DNA of 64,000 nucleotides from Mycolicibacterium moriokaense (GCF_003347205.1 NZ_QQBJ01000005.1:310001-374000); one strand, 5' to 3'. Positions 17,293 to 25,934 are shown, numbered from the stretch's first letter. A program made the numbers and translations. The notes: a model not told the origin generated them from the letters alone.

Positions 17293-17861
17293 CAGCTCAC
17301 CAGATACAGGAGTGCGAACAGGAAAATCCACAGCAGGTCGACCAGGTGCCAGAAGCACGCGCCGCCCTCGATCAGGGCGAGGCGCGTGGCGCTCAGTTCG
17401 GCGCGGCGCACCTGGGTGACCAGCAGCACCAGCACCCCCAGGCCGATGCACACGTGCAGCAGATGCAGGCCGGTCAGGATGAAGTAGTAGAGGTAGAAGT
17501 GGTTGGCGCCCGGCCCGTGCCCCGCCGAGGCCAGCGACACGTACTCGACGACCTTGAGCCCGATGAACGCGACACCGCACCCGATCGCCGCGTACAAGGC
17601 CTTGGCCGCAACGGATTTCATCCCGGCGCGGGTGGCGCCGAGTGCGGCCACCACGAACAGCGAACTGGTCAGCAGCACCAGGGTGTTGGTGACGCCGATG
17701 CCGACATGCAGCGTCTTGCGGGCCGCGTCGAAGACTTCGGGCGCCTTGGCCCGTTCCACCATGAAGGTGACGAAGAAGACGCCGAACACCACCATGTCGC
17801 CGAACAGGAACACCCAGGTGCCGGATTCGCCAGGAATCCGGCGGATGGCCGTTGCGGTCAC
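17292..17861 (-). CDS. Cytochrome c oxidase subunit III-like protein (NorE type)
   Basis: A 189-aa, five-helix COX3-family protein: IPGESGTWVFLFGDMVVFG at the N-terminus and HFYLYYFILTGLHLLHVCIG and EGGACFWHLVDLLWIFLFALLY at the C-terminus are the family signatures. The length matches short NorE-type subunits rather than full aa3 subunit III. The start is GTG at 17861, overlapping the upstream stop by GTGA. It is the middle gene of a three-gene operon repressed or activated through the palindrome at 18597-18618. Confidence 0.87.
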   Translation of the reverse strand: MTATAIRRIPGESGTWVFLFGDMVVFGVFFVTFMVERAKAPEVFDAARKTLHVGIGVTNTLVLLTSSLFVVAALGATRAGMKSVAAKALYAAIGCGVAFIGLKVVEYVSLASAGHGPGANHFYLYYFILTGLHLLHVCIGLGVLVLLVTQVRRAELSATRLALIEGGACFWHLVDLLWIFLFALLYLVS

Positions 17862-18571
17862 GCGGGGACGAGCGGCGCTTCGGCGGCCTGCTGCGCTTTG
17901 ATCGACCGGAGCATCACGATCGAGGTGGCGAACAGCCAGATGACCATCGCGGCACCGGGGATGTAGAACGCGAACACGCCGTTCCAGGCCAGCGGGCCGT
18001 CGTTGAACACCACGGTCATGCCGCCCGGCAGCGACAGCGTCGCGGCCCACAGGTTCAGGTAGCCGTACCAGCGAGGGAACGTCCGAGGCTCAGTGGTGTC
18101 GACGAACGCCGCGATGGCCAATGTCACGCACTGCACGATGATGGTTCCGGCGATGCCGACGAACCAGAGCCAGAACAGATCGTCGAGGGCCAGGGTGATC
18201 TCGGGCGGTCTCTGGTCGGGCCGGAATGCGGCGGCGGCCAGGATGATGAACGCGAAGATGAATGCGGGCACGAAGACCGCGGCCGCGAGCAACTGGGTGA
18301 CGGTCAGCATGCCGAACCGGCCCTCGACACGGCGAATCTGAAGGCAGATCGCCGCAAGCCACGGAAACGCGACGACGATGGCGAGCAGGCTGCCCGCGAT
18401 GCCGAAGCGCACCCAGATCTTGTGTTCGATCAGGAACCCGGCGATCTCGTCGGCCGACGCGGTCGGCGACAGCGGCGGGAAGAGCTTTGCCATGACCGAG
18501 AAGAAGATGCTGAACAGGACGATCATCACGATTCCGGACCACGCACCGATGCGCTGCAACGTCAGCTCCAC
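17858..18571 (-). CDS. Multi-spanning membrane protein, first gene of the COX3/COX4 unit
   Basis: A 237-aa protein with about six transmembrane helices (for example WSGIVMIVLFSIFFSVMAK and WFVGIAGTIIVQCVTLAIAA). I do not recognise a named family. Translational coupling to the COX3-like gene (GTGA) suggests it works with the orphan oxidase subunits. The GTG at 18571 was chosen because a -10 TAGCGT ends 7 nt upstream; an in-frame GTG at 18580 overlaps that -10 and so is unlikely. Confidence 0.78.
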   Translation of the reverse strand: MELTLQRIGAWSGIVMIVLFSIFFSVMAKLFPPLSPTASADEIAGFLIEHKIWVRFGIAGSLLAIVVAFPWLAAICLQIRRVEGRFGMLTVTQLLAAAVFVPAFIFAFIILAAAAFRPDQRPPEITLALDDLFWLWFVGIAGTIIVQCVTLAIAAFVDTTEPRTFPRWYGYLNLWAATLSLPGGMTVVFNDGPLAWNGVFAFYIPGAAMVIWLFATSIVMLRSIKAQQAAEAPLVPA

Positions 18572-18578
18572 GGTTGGC

Positions 18579-18606
18579 ACGCTACTGTGGATTCGAGTTT
18601 TGTCAA
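18579..18606 (-). promoter_or_regulatory. Promoter of the COX3/COX4 operon
   Basis: On the minus strand TTGACA (18606-18601) is followed after 16 bp by TAGCGT (18584-18579), 7 nt before the GTG start. The -35 hexamer is one arm of the palindrome at 18597-18618. Confidence 0.6.
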
Positions 18607-18618
18607 TATTGACATAAC
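18597..18618. promoter_or_regulatory. TetR operator, copy 1
   Basis: TGTCAATATTGACA (18601-18614) is a perfect 14-bp palindrome; with flanks GTTT and TAAC it extends to 22 bp with one mismatched pair. It lies between the divergent tetR and COX-operon starts, and its two arms contain inverted TTGACA -35 hexamers, so one bound repressor would block both promoters. A second copy is at 19254-19277. Confidence 0.75.
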
Positions 18619-18628
18619 TGAGGTGAGG

Positions 18629-18634
18629 TAGCTT
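18629..18634 (+). promoter_or_regulatory. -10 box of tetR (leaderless)
   Basis: TAGCTT ends 6 nt before the ATG at 18641. The TTGACA arm of the operator lies 14 bp upstream, shorter than ideal. Confidence 0.4.
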
Positions 18635-18640
18635 ACGGCC

Positions 18641-19246
18641 ATGGTCCGACCTGCTCAGACGGCGCGCAGCGAGCGCACCCGCGAGGCGCTGCGGCAGGCG
18701 GCTGTGGTCCGTTTCCTCGCGCAGGGCGTTGAGGACACGTCGGCCGAACAGATCGCGGCGGACGCCGGGGTGTCGCTGCGGACCTTCTATCGACACTTCG
18801 CGTCAAAACACGATCTGTTGTTCGCCGACTACGACGTGGGCCTGCACTGGTTCCGTTCCGCGCTGGCCGAACGCTCGCCGGACGAGTCGATCATCGACGC
18901 CGTCGCATCGGCGATCCTGGCCAGGCCGTACGACGACTGGGCGGTCGCGGAGATCCCGGCGCTGCGGGCCACCGAACTCGACCCCGGCCGGATCGTCAGG
19001 CATATCCGTCGGGTCGAGACGGACTTCGCCGAGGCCATCGAGGAGCACCTCGGCGGCAACGACCCGCCGCAGCCCGGCACCGATGACCGGATGCGGATCA
19101 CCGTCGTCGCACGGTGCATCGCCGCCGCGGTGTTCGGCGCGATGGAGGTCTGGATGCTGGGGGAGAACCGGTCGCTGCCCGAGTTGACGCGGCTGACCCG
19201 GGAGGCGTTGCAGACGCTGCAGAAGGGGATCGGGGACTCCACATAA
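18641..19246 (+). CDS. TetR-family regulator of the COX3/COX4 and flavoprotein genes
   Basis: A 201-aa TetR regulator: N-terminal helix-turn-helix (TSAEQIAADAGVSLRTFYRHF near residues 30-50) and a helical ligand domain. The same palindrome occurs upstream of this gene and in the promoter of the next gene, so it very likely controls its own promoter, the divergent membrane/COX operon and the flavoprotein gene at 19302. The ligand is unknown; a lipid or isoprenoid substrate of the flavoprotein is a reasonable guess. Confidence 0.88.
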   Translation: MVRPAQTARSERTREALRQAAVVRFLAQGVEDTSAEQIAADAGVSLRTFYRHFASKHDLLFADYDVGLHWFRSALAERSPDESIIDAVASAILARPYDDWAVAEIPALRATELDPGRIVRHIRRVETDFAEAIEEHLGGNDPPQPGTDDRMRITVVARCIAAAVFGAMEVWMLGENRSLPELTRLTREALQTLQKGIGDST

Positions 19247-19253
19247 GGGCACA

Positions 19254-19277
19254 AGTTTCGTCAATATTGACAAAACT
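19254..19277. promoter_or_regulatory. TetR operator, copy 2
   Basis: GTCAATATTGAC (19260-19271) is a perfect 12-bp palindrome, extending with flanks AGTTTC and AAAACT to 24 bp with one mismatched pair. It matches copy 1 at 18597-18618 and covers the -35 box of the flavoprotein gene. Confidence 0.75.
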
Positions 19278-19295
19278 TTCGGCCCGTGTCAGATT
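19267..19295 (+). promoter_or_regulatory. Promoter of the flavoprotein gene
   Basis: TTGACA (19267-19272), 17-bp spacer, CAGATT (19290-19295), ending 6 nt before the ATG at 19302, so the mRNA is probably leaderless. The -35 lies inside operator copy 2. Confidence 0.6.
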
Positions 19296-19301
19296 CAGCC
19301 A

Positions 19302-20864
19302 ATGACGGACTATGACGCGATCGTCGTCGGCGCGGGCCACAACGGATTGACCGCGGCAGCACTTTTCGCCAATGCGGGGCTGCGCACTCTGTGCCTGGAC
19401 TTCAAGCTGTACGCCGGCGGAATGGCCTCCACCGTGGAGCTTTTCGACGGGTACAAGTTCGAGATCGCCGGCTCGGTGCAGATCCCGACGTCGGCGGAGG
19501 TGAGCCGCGAACTCGGGCTGGACACGCTGCCGACGGTCGACCTCGACGTGATGTCGGTGTCGCTGCGCGGCGTCGGCGACGAGCCGCTGATCTACTACAC
19601 CGACCCGATGAAGTTGCTGACGCACATCAACGAAGTCCACGGCGCTGAAGCGGTGAACGGGATGGCCGGGCTGATGGCCTGGTGTCAGGCGCCGACCCGC
19701 GCGCTGGGAAGGTTCGACGCGGGCCGGCCGCCGAAGACGCTCGACGAGATGTATGCCTGCGCGACAAACGAATTCGAGCGATCGTCCATCACCGACATGC
19801 TGTTCGGGTCGGTCACCGACGTCATCGACCGCTACCTGCCCGACAAGGAGAAGAACGGCGCGCTGCGCGGCATGCTGTCGCTGCTGGCGTGCAACACCAC
19901 CTACCGCGGGCCCGCCACCCCCGGCACCGCTGCCGCGCTGGCGTACGGCTTCGCGGTGCCCGACGAAAACGCGCTGCTGGTCAAGAAGCTTCAGGGTGGA
20001 ATCGGCGCGCTGACAGCGCATCTGCAGAAACTCTTCGCCGCCAACGGCGGTGAACTGCGGCTGCGCAGCAAGGTCGACGAGATCCTGGTGTCCGACGGCC
20101 GCGTCGCCGGGGTGCGCCTGGAGGACGGATCGACCATCACGGCGCCGATCGTCGTCTCCGGCATCGCACCCGACCTGACGATCAACGGCCTGGTCGACTC
20201 GAACGCGGTGCCCGCCGACATCCGCGAGCGCTTCTCGCGCTCCGACCATCGCGGCAGCTACCTGCAGATGCACTTCGCGCTGGACGGCATCCCCGAGTTC
20301 GCGGCGCCCTACGAGGTGCTCAACAACCCCGAGATGCAGTCCAACATCGGCATTTTCAGCACACCAGAGGAGTTGCAGCAGCAGTGGGAGGACTGCAGGC
20401 GCGGCATCGTTCCCGCCGACCCGTCGATCGCGTTGCAGATCCCGTCGGTCAACGATCCGGGCCTGGCGCCCGAAGGCAAGCATGCGGCGTCGGCGTTCTC
20501 GCTGTGGTTCCCGATTCAGGATGGTGACACCAGCTACGGCGACATGAAGGTCGAGATGGGTCAGCGGGTGATCGACAAGATCACCAGGCTGGCGCCGAAC
20601 TTCGAGGACCTGATCATCCGGCACACCACGTTCACGCCCAAGCACATGGGCACGATGTTCGGCGCGCCCGGCGGCGACTACTGCCACGGCCTGATCCACC
20701 CGGAACAGATCGGCCCCAACCGTCCCGGACCGAAAGGCTTTGTCGACCAGCCTATTCCGATCGAGGGCCTGTACCTCGGCAGCGCGGGGTGCCACGGCGG
20801 GCCCGGCATCACGTTCATTCCCGGGTACAACGCCGCCAAGCAGGCGCTGGCCGACGTGCCCTAA
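19302..20864 (+). CDS. Phytoene desaturase-like FAD-dependent oxidoreductase
   Basis: This 520-aa flavoprotein starts with the dinucleotide-binding motif VVGAGHNGLTAAALFANAG and continues in the CrtI/amine-oxidase pattern (KLQGGIGALTAHLQKLF, then the SKVDEILVSDGRVAGVRLEDG strand pair). The C-terminal FAD motif is GLYLGSAGCHGGPGITFIPG-like, with GYNAAKQAL. Members desaturate, saturate or isomerise isoprenoids and polyprenyl lipids. It shares an operator with the adjacent tetR and the COX3/COX4 unit, suggesting electrons from its reaction are linked to the membrane genes (inference). No carotenoid synthase is in the window. Confidence 0.87.
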   Translation: MTDYDAIVVGAGHNGLTAAALFANAGLRTLCLDFKLYAGGMASTVELFDGYKFEIAGSVQIPTSAEVSRELGLDTLPTVDLDVMSVSLRGVGDEPLIYYTDPMKLLTHINEVHGAEAVNGMAGLMAWCQAPTRALGRFDAGRPPKTLDEMYACATNEFERSSITDMLFGSVTDVIDRYLPDKEKNGALRGMLSLLACNTTYRGPATPGTAAALAYGFAVPDENALLVKKLQGGIGALTAHLQKLFAANGGELRLRSKVDEILVSDGRVAGVRLEDGSTITAPIVVSGIAPDLTINGLVDSNAVPADIRERFSRSDHRGSYLQMHFALDGIPEFAAPYEVLNNPEMQSNIGIFSTPEELQQQWEDCRRGIVPADPSIALQIPSVNDPGLAPEGKHAASAFSLWFPIQDGDTSYGDMKVEMGQRVIDKITRLAPNFEDLIIRHTTFTPKHMGTMFGAPGGDYCHGLIHPEQIGPNRPGPKGFVDQPIPIEGLYLGSAGCHGGPGITFIPGYNAAKQALADVP

Positions 20865-20867
20865 AGC

Positions 20868-20929
20868 CGCGAGCGTGCGTGTTAGAACACGACACGCCGC
20901 GATCTGGCGTACAAGCGTGCACGTTCGCG
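20868..20929. repeat. Intergenic inverted-repeat element
   Basis: An imperfect inverted repeat: the left arm begins CGCGAGCGTGCGTG and the right arm ends CACGTTCGCG, the two pairing over about 15 bp with a few G-U-type mismatches. I recall similar elements scattered between genes in fast-growing mycobacteria. It starts 4 bp after the flavoprotein stop and may also act as its terminator. The 190-bp gap around it holds no convincing gene. Confidence 0.45.
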
Positions 20930-21056
20930 CCGATGAATCATGCGGGGCTAGCGCGTGGCGCCGCCCTCGGCGTCCGTTTCTGCCGTGTCGGACTTCTCTT
21001 TGTTCATGCCGACGGAATACCCCCGGCGGTGATTTCCACGTGCGAGCGGGGAGAAC

Positions 21057-21410
21057 TCAGCTGTCGCGCTGGCGTAGCCGTGCCGCCCAGTCCTTGGGCA
21101 CCCGGTCGCTCGGGCCCGGCACGGATTGGTCCTTGGGCCGCGAATCCGGCGGGGCGAGTTGCGGGCCGTCGTAGTACTCGTTGGTCTGGTAGTTCCAGAA
21201 CCAGTCCTCACCGGGCTCGAACGAGCGGATGATCGGGTGCCCGGACTCGCGCCAGTGTGCCGAGGCGTGACGGGCCAAAGAGTCATCGCAGCAGCCGATG
21301 TGGCCGCACGCCGCGCATCGCCGCAAGTGCACCCACCAGCCGCCGATGGCATCGCATTCCACGCAACCGGTGCCGCTGGGAGGGACGGTGGGGTCGACGT
21401 CGGCGCTCAT
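21057..21410 (-). CDS. UBP-type zinc-finger protein
   Basis: A 117-aa protein of the UBP (ubiquitin-hydrolase-type) zinc-finger family, found in bacteria as free-standing small proteins. Ligands are visible as CVEC, CAACGHIGCCDDS and H-x3-H-x6-H (ARHASAHWRESGHP), followed by IRSFEPGEDWFWNYQTNE. The C-terminal 30 residues are polar and low-complexity. The role in bacteria is unclear. The ATG at 21410 has TAGGCT 7 nt upstream, so it is preferred over an in-frame upstream start. Confidence 0.85.
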   Translation of the reverse strand: MSADVDPTVPPSGTGCVECDAIGGWWVHLRRCAACGHIGCCDDSLARHASAHWRESGHPIIRSFEPGEDWFWNYQTNEYYDGPQLAPPDSRPKDQSVPGPSDRVPKDWAARLRQRDS

Positions 21411-21417
21411 GGCGGTG

Positions 21418-21423
21418 AGCCTA
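21418..21423 (-). promoter_or_regulatory. -10 box of the UBP zinc-finger gene (leaderless)
   Basis: TAGGCT on the minus strand ends 7 nt before the ATG at 21410. Confidence 0.45.
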
Positions 21424-21490
21424 CCGCCGACGACCGCTGCGGTGTTTGCCCGAATCAACCAATCTCCGCATCAAACTCCCGCCCCGGACA

Positions 21491-21496
21491 TAGGGT
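21491..21496 (+). promoter_or_regulatory. -10 box of the SRPBCC gene (leaderless)
   Basis: TAGGGT ends 7 nt before the ATG at 21504. Confidence 0.45.
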
Positions 21497-21503
21497 CGCG
21501 TCC

Positions 21504-21947
21504 ATGGCAATCAGCGATTCCCGGGAAGTCGTCATCGACGCCAGCCCCGAAGAGATCCTCGACGTCATCGCCGACGTCGAAACGGCACCCGACTGGTCGT
21601 CGCAGCATCAGGGCGCCGAGATCCTCGACACCGACGACAACGGCAGGCCGGGGCGGGTCAAGCTGAAGTTGAAGACCATGGGCATCGCCGACGAGCAGGT
21701 CGTGCAGTACGAGTGGACCGACACCAGCGCCGGCTGGACGCTCGTCAGTTCGAGCCAGCTCAAGGCGCAGGACGCCAAGTACACGCTCACCCCGGATGGC
21801 GACAAGACGAAGGTGAAGTTCGAGATCACCGTCGACCCGTCTGTGCCGATTCCGGGCTTCGTGCTGAAGCGGGCGATGAAGGGCGGGCTCGAGTCGGCCA
21901 CCGACGGCCTGCGAAAGCAGGTCATGAAGGTCAAAAAGGGTCGCTAA
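21504..21947 (+). CDS. SRPBCC family protein, Rv0854-like
   Basis: A 147-aa SRPBCC protein (START-like hydrophobic-ligand pocket). It starts ISDSREVVIDASPEEILDVI and ends VPIPGFVLKRAMKGGLESA; the same framework recurs in the protein at 45564 (SREVVFDAAPEAILDVL, VPGFLIKRAKKMVLD). Length and position agree, from memory, with M. tuberculosis Rv0854, which sits just before far (Rv0855). Here far is 22 kb away, with the main accessory block between. Ligand and function are unknown. Confidence 0.85.
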   Translation: MAISDSREVVIDASPEEILDVIADVETAPDWSSQHQGAEILDTDDNGRPGRVKLKLKTMGIADEQVVQYEWTDTSAGWTLVSSSQLKAQDAKYTLTPDGDKTKVKFEITVDPSVPIPGFVLKRAMKGGLESATDGLRKQVMKVKKGR

Positions 21948-21997
21948 AGCCGCAGATCAGCAGTTGTTTCGCTGAAGTCGGGGGATTTTCCACGCAG

Positions 21998-22026
21998 GGG
22001 TATTCGTTGCTTTATACCCTCGTTGA
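21998..22026 (+). promoter_or_regulatory. Promoter region of the second LuxR-STAND gene
   Basis: TACCCT (22015-22020) ends 6 nt before the GTG start. A short inverted repeat (GGGTAT, 10 nt, ATACCC) covers the -10 region and could be an operator. Confidence 0.4.
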
Positions 22027-24630
22027 GTGCGACTGTCGTGGCCCCTGGTCGGCCGCTCCGAAGAGATGCGGACGATCGACGCCGCGATCACGGCCGCCGA
22101 CGCGGGCGGCATCGTCATCCGCGGCGCGGCCGGGGTGGGGAAGAGCCGAATCGCCCGGGAGGCACTGGCGTCCGCCGCAGCACGCGGCCGCGAGACCCGG
22201 TGGACGGTCGGCACCTCGTCGGCGACGGCGCTGCCGCTCGGCGCGTTCACCGCGTGGGCGCCGTCGGGGGTGACCGACACCGTCGCGTTGCTGCGCGGTG
22301 TGGTCGAGTCGTTGACGGCGTCGGACACCAGCGTGGTCATCGGCGTCGACGACGCGCACCTGCTCGACGAGCTGTCGCTGTTCGTGGTGCATCAGATCGT
22401 GCAGCGCGGTGCCGCGAAGGTGATCCTGACGGTTCGCGACGACATGCCGATTCCGGCTGCGGTCCAGGAGATCTGGCAGGTCGGCAACTTCGATCGGCTC
22501 GATCTGGCGCCCCTGCCCTCCGACGACACCGCCGCGCTGCTGGCGGCAACCCTGGGCGGATCGGTGGCCGGTGACGCCGCCGACCGGCTGTGGAGGCTGA
22601 CGCACGGCAATGCGCTGTACCTGCGCAACATCGTCGAGCAGGAGGTCTCCGACGGCAGGCTGGCGCAGGAGCGCGATTGCTGGCGGTGGTCCGGCGATCC
22701 GGTGGTGCCGCCCGGCCTTGCCGAGTTGATCGAATCCCGCATCGGCGAGTTGCCCGCCAAGGTCAGCGACGTGGTCGACGTGCTGGCCGTCGGTGAGCCG
22801 ATCGAACTCGCCACCCTGACCCGGATCACCGACCCCGCTGCCGTGGAGGAGGCCGACATCCGCGGACTGATCACACTGGAGCCCGCAGGCAGCGGTATCG
22901 AGGTGCGCATCGCACATCCCCTCTACGGGGAGGTGCGCCGCAGGCGCGCGGCGCCGACCCGGCTGCGACGGTTGCGCGGCATGGTCGCCAACGAACTCGC
23001 GGCCGCAGGCGACCGCGACGACCTGCGGGTGATCGTGCGGCGCGCGACGTTGACCGTGGACTCCGACCTGGTCCCCGATGTCGACCTTCTGGTCAGGGCG
23101 GCGCACGGCGCGGTATGGCTGGCCGACCTCGCGCTGGCCGAACGGCTTGCGCAAGCGGCGATCACGGCTGGGGCGGGCCCGGAGCCGATCCTGGTTCGAG
23201 CGCACGCCCTGTCGTGGCTGGGACGGGGCGAGGAGGCGGAGGCCGTGCTCGACTGTGTTCGTGCCGAGGACCTCAACGATCAGGATCGCGCCCGGTTCGC
23301 GTTCATCCGGGCGAGCAACATGCTGTGGGACCTCGGCGACCCCGCAGCGGCCAAAGCGATCGTCGACCGGGCGTCGGAGACGACACCCGCCGACGCCCGC
23401 ACCTACATAGACGCCTTCCTCACGGTGTACTGGTTCGCGACGGACCAGCCGGAAGCGGCGATGCAGGCGTCAAAGAATCTCGCGCCGAAGGACATTCCGG
23501 TTGTCGGCGCCGAGATAGCGTGGGCGCTCGCCCAGATCTACGCCGACGCGGGCCGGTTGACCGAGGCCGTCGCTTCCGCGCAGGCGGGTTACGACGTCGC
23601 CACGCGCACCCTCGATGCCCCGCACATGCGGTTCAACATCGCCGACGCACACGTCAGCGCGTTGCTGCTGGCGGGCCGTGTCGCGGACGCGCTCGAGGTG
23701 GCCGAACGCATTCGCAGGCAGGCGGTCGACCTTCCCGGGGCGGCGCAACCGCTCGGTGATGCCGTGGCGGGCCGGGCGGCGCTCGGCGCGGGCGATGTCA
23801 AGAATGCGCGCCAGTTGCTTTCGCAGGCCGTGCACGATCTGACCGCGTCCTATTCGGGAGGTTGGGGCTACCGCTACCGCGTGGCGGAGGCGACGGCGCT
23901 TGCCATGAGCGGTTCGACCGAGGAGGCGGCATCCGCGCTTCGCGCGCTCGATGAGGTGCCGCGCAAGTTCCGGGCGCTCGATTTCGAGCGCCGCATGGCC
24001 CACGCCTGGGTGGCCGCCAGCCAGGGCGCGGTCAGCGAGGCCATCGCCACCGTGTCGTCGGTGGCCGAGAATGCCAGGGCGGCGGGACGGTTCGCCGAAG
24101 AGGTGATGTGTCTGCAGACCGCTACCCAGTTCGGTGATCGAAACGGTGTGGCCCGACTGGGTGAACTCGAAGCGATCGTGGAGGGGCCGCGCGCGGCCCT
24201 TGCCGCCCGGTTCGCCGCAGCGTTGCTCGCCGATGACGGTGCTGAACTATCGTCACTGTCAACGGAATTCGAGCAGCTGGGCGATATGCTCGCGGCCATC
24301 GACGCGGCGGCTCATGCCGCCATGGCGTACCGACGCCACGACAAACGGGGATCGGCGATGGGCTGCTCGACGCGCGCGGACGCCCTCGCGGCCCAATGCG
24401 GTGCGACGACGCCCGCGCTGCGTCAGGCGACCGAGGCGCTGCCGTTGACCGACCGTGAAACAGAGATCGTGATGCTGATCGGTGAAGGACTGTCCAACCG
24501 CGCGATCGCCGAGCGGTTGACGTTGTCCGTGCGCACCGTGGAGAGCTACGTCTACCGCGCCATGATGAAGACCGACACGGCCAGCCGCGACGAACTGGCC
24601 GCCCTGCTACCCCGCCGTGGTCGCTCCTGA
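22027..24630 (+). CDS. LuxR-family STAND ATPase transcriptional regulator
   Basis: This 867-aa regulator has Walker A GAAGVGKS (about residues 33-40, intact lysine), a Walker B-like VVIGVDDAHLLDE, a long helical repeat region and a C-terminal LuxR helix-turn-helix (LTDRETEIVMLIGEGLSNRA through SVRTVESYVYRAMMK). The type matches the gene at 1621, but the two are clearly divergent. It is the first gene of the accessory block and converges with the P450 of the AfsA-like cluster, 74 bp away, so it is the nearest candidate regulator for that cluster. That link is position only. The GTG start is supported by a leaderless -10. Confidence 0.88.
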   Translation: MRLSWPLVGRSEEMRTIDAAITAADAGGIVIRGAAGVGKSRIAREALASAAARGRETRWTVGTSSATALPLGAFTAWAPSGVTDTVALLRGVVESLTASDTSVVIGVDDAHLLDELSLFVVHQIVQRGAAKVILTVRDDMPIPAAVQEIWQVGNFDRLDLAPLPSDDTAALLAATLGGSVAGDAADRLWRLTHGNALYLRNIVEQEVSDGRLAQERDCWRWSGDPVVPPGLAELIESRIGELPAKVSDVVDVLAVGEPIELATLTRITDPAAVEEADIRGLITLEPAGSGIEVRIAHPLYGEVRRRRAAPTRLRRLRGMVANELAAAGDRDDLRVIVRRATLTVDSDLVPDVDLLVRAAHGAVWLADLALAERLAQAAITAGAGPEPILVRAHALSWLGRGEEAEAVLDCVRAEDLNDQDRARFAFIRASNMLWDLGDPAAAKAIVDRASETTPADARTYIDAFLTVYWFATDQPEAAMQASKNLAPKDIPVVGAEIAWALAQIYADAGRLTEAVASAQAGYDVATRTLDAPHMRFNIADAHVSALLLAGRVADALEVAERIRRQAVDLPGAAQPLGDAVAGRAALGAGDVKNARQLLSQAVHDLTASYSGGWGYRYRVAEATALAMSGSTEEAASALRALDEVPRKFRALDFERRMAHAWVAASQGAVSEAIATVSSVAENARAAGRFAEEVMCLQTATQFGDRNGVARLGELEAIVEGPRAALAARFAAALLADDGAELSSLSTEFEQLGDMLAAIDAAAHAAMAYRRHDKRGSAMGCSTRADALAAQCGATTPALRQATEALPLTDRETEIVMLIGEGLSNRAIAERLTLSVRTVESYVYRAMMKTDTASRDELAALLPRRGRS

Positions 24631-24704
24631 CCAACTGCCCCGACGGCGGCGAAGGCGGCCAGCGGACCGGCTGAGCACGAAGTCTGTGATGCGGACCGCA
24701 GTGG

Positions 24705-25934
24705 TCATTTCCCGCCTCCGCCCCATGTCACCGGCAGGACGCGCACTCCGCGGGTGAACATTGTTGTGCACCAGTCGATGTCATGTCCGTGGGCCAACGT
24801 CAAGCCGTCCAGTCGAGACAGCAGGGTCCGCAGGCCGACCTGGAGTTCCACACGTGCGAACGCCATCCCGACACACCGGTGCCTGCCGTAACCGAATCCG
24901 AGGTGGGGGTTCGAGCCGCGTTGCGGACGGAACTCGTCGGCGTCGGGGAACACGTCCGGATCGCGATTGGCGACGTCGATCACGGGGATGACGACATCGC
25001 CCGTCGGGATGAGACGGTCGCGCAGCTTCACGTCCGCGACCGCAACATGAGCGCACCCGGACGTTCCGCCGTCCGTGCCTCCGAACCAGACCCAGCGCAA
25101 CAGTTCCTCGACCGCGGCCGGAATCCGGCTGGGGTTGCGGCGAAGCGCATCCCGCAAGCCCGGCCGTTGAAGTATCTCGACGAGCTCCAGCGCCAGGTGA
25201 CTGCTCGTGGTCTCGGCGCCGGACATGAACAGGCCCATGGTGAGCATGACGATTTCGGCGTCGGTGAGCCTGTCCGCAGCGTCATCCTGCGCCAACTCAC
25301 CGATCAGTCCGCGCTCCACTCCGCGGCCGCGTGCCCGACTCAGCTGAGCGTTGAAGTAGTCGCGAAGCTCGGCGACGGCTTTGTCGACATCGTCGGCGCA
25401 GTACCGACCGGAGGACCACGCAATCGATACCCGTCGGCTCAGATAGGGCAGGTCAGCGGTGTCCAGACCGAGCAGGTTCATGTGAACGAGGTTCGGGAAC
25501 GGGTGGCAGAACAGCGCGTACAGGTCGGCGGGCGGTCCGGCCGTGATCAGCTCATCGACGAGTTGGTGGGCGATGCGTTCGATGAGCGGTCGAGCTTCCT
25601 GCGCCCTTTGCCCGGTGAACCATCGCTGGATGGCGCGGCGCCGCCGAGTGTGAATCGGCGGATCACTGTTCGCCAGCGCCAGCGGCACGACGGAGCCGGG
25701 GTGCAACGCCGACCCGTGGAATTGCGCTCGGCTGAAGCGGTCGTCGCTCAACACGGTTCGCACGTCGCGTTGGCGCGACACCGCCACCGCGCGCGTACCG
25801 TCCGGCAACTCGACGTCCAGTGTCGGGCGCTTGCGGAACACGGTGACGTAGCCCTGGGGAAGCGACGTGCCCGGGCGGCTTTCCAACGGTAGACGCACGG
25901 GGTCACCCCGCCAGACGGCCTTGCGCATCATCAC
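24705..25934 (-). CDS. Cytochrome P450 of the AfsA-like cluster
   Basis: A 409-aa bacterial P450: I-helix motif GLFMSGAETTSSH, K-helix ExxR in EELLRWV, and heme loop GFGYGRHRCVGMAFARVEL with the cysteine near residue 354. The compact length and GAETTSS motif match soluble class I P450s of secondary metabolism, which need separate ferredoxin and reductase; neither is nearby. It starts at GTG (25934) or at ATG 25931/25928, overlapping the stop of the methyltransferase gene, so it is the last gene of the afsA-like operon. P450s accompany AfsA homologues in some Streptomyces signal pathways (butenolide types), which supports a tailoring role. Confidence 0.9.
   Translation of the reverse strand: MMMRKAVWRGDPVRLPLESRPGTSLPQGYVTVFRKRPTLDVELPDGTRAVAVSRQRDVRTVLSDDRFSRAQFHGSALHPGSVVPLALANSDPPIHTRRRRAIQRWFTGQRAQEARPLIERIAHQLVDELITAGPPADLYALFCHPFPNLVHMNLLGLDTADLPYLSRRVSIAWSSGRYCADDVDKAVAELRDYFNAQLSRARGRGVERGLIGELAQDDAADRLTDAEIVMLTMGLFMSGAETTSSHLALELVEILQRPGLRDALRRNPSRIPAAVEELLRWVWFGGTDGGTSGCAHVAVADVKLRDRLIPTGDVVIPVIDVANRDPDVFPDADEFRPQRGSNPHLGFGYGRHRCVGMAFARVELQVGLRTLLSRLDGLTLAHGHDIDWCTTMFTRGVRVLPVTWGGGGK

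Noticed and set aside
20948-21007. 19-aa ORF MNKEKSDTAETDAEGGATR on the minus strand
   Set aside because: Very short, with no good ribosome site; acidic composition is unusual but not enough evidence.
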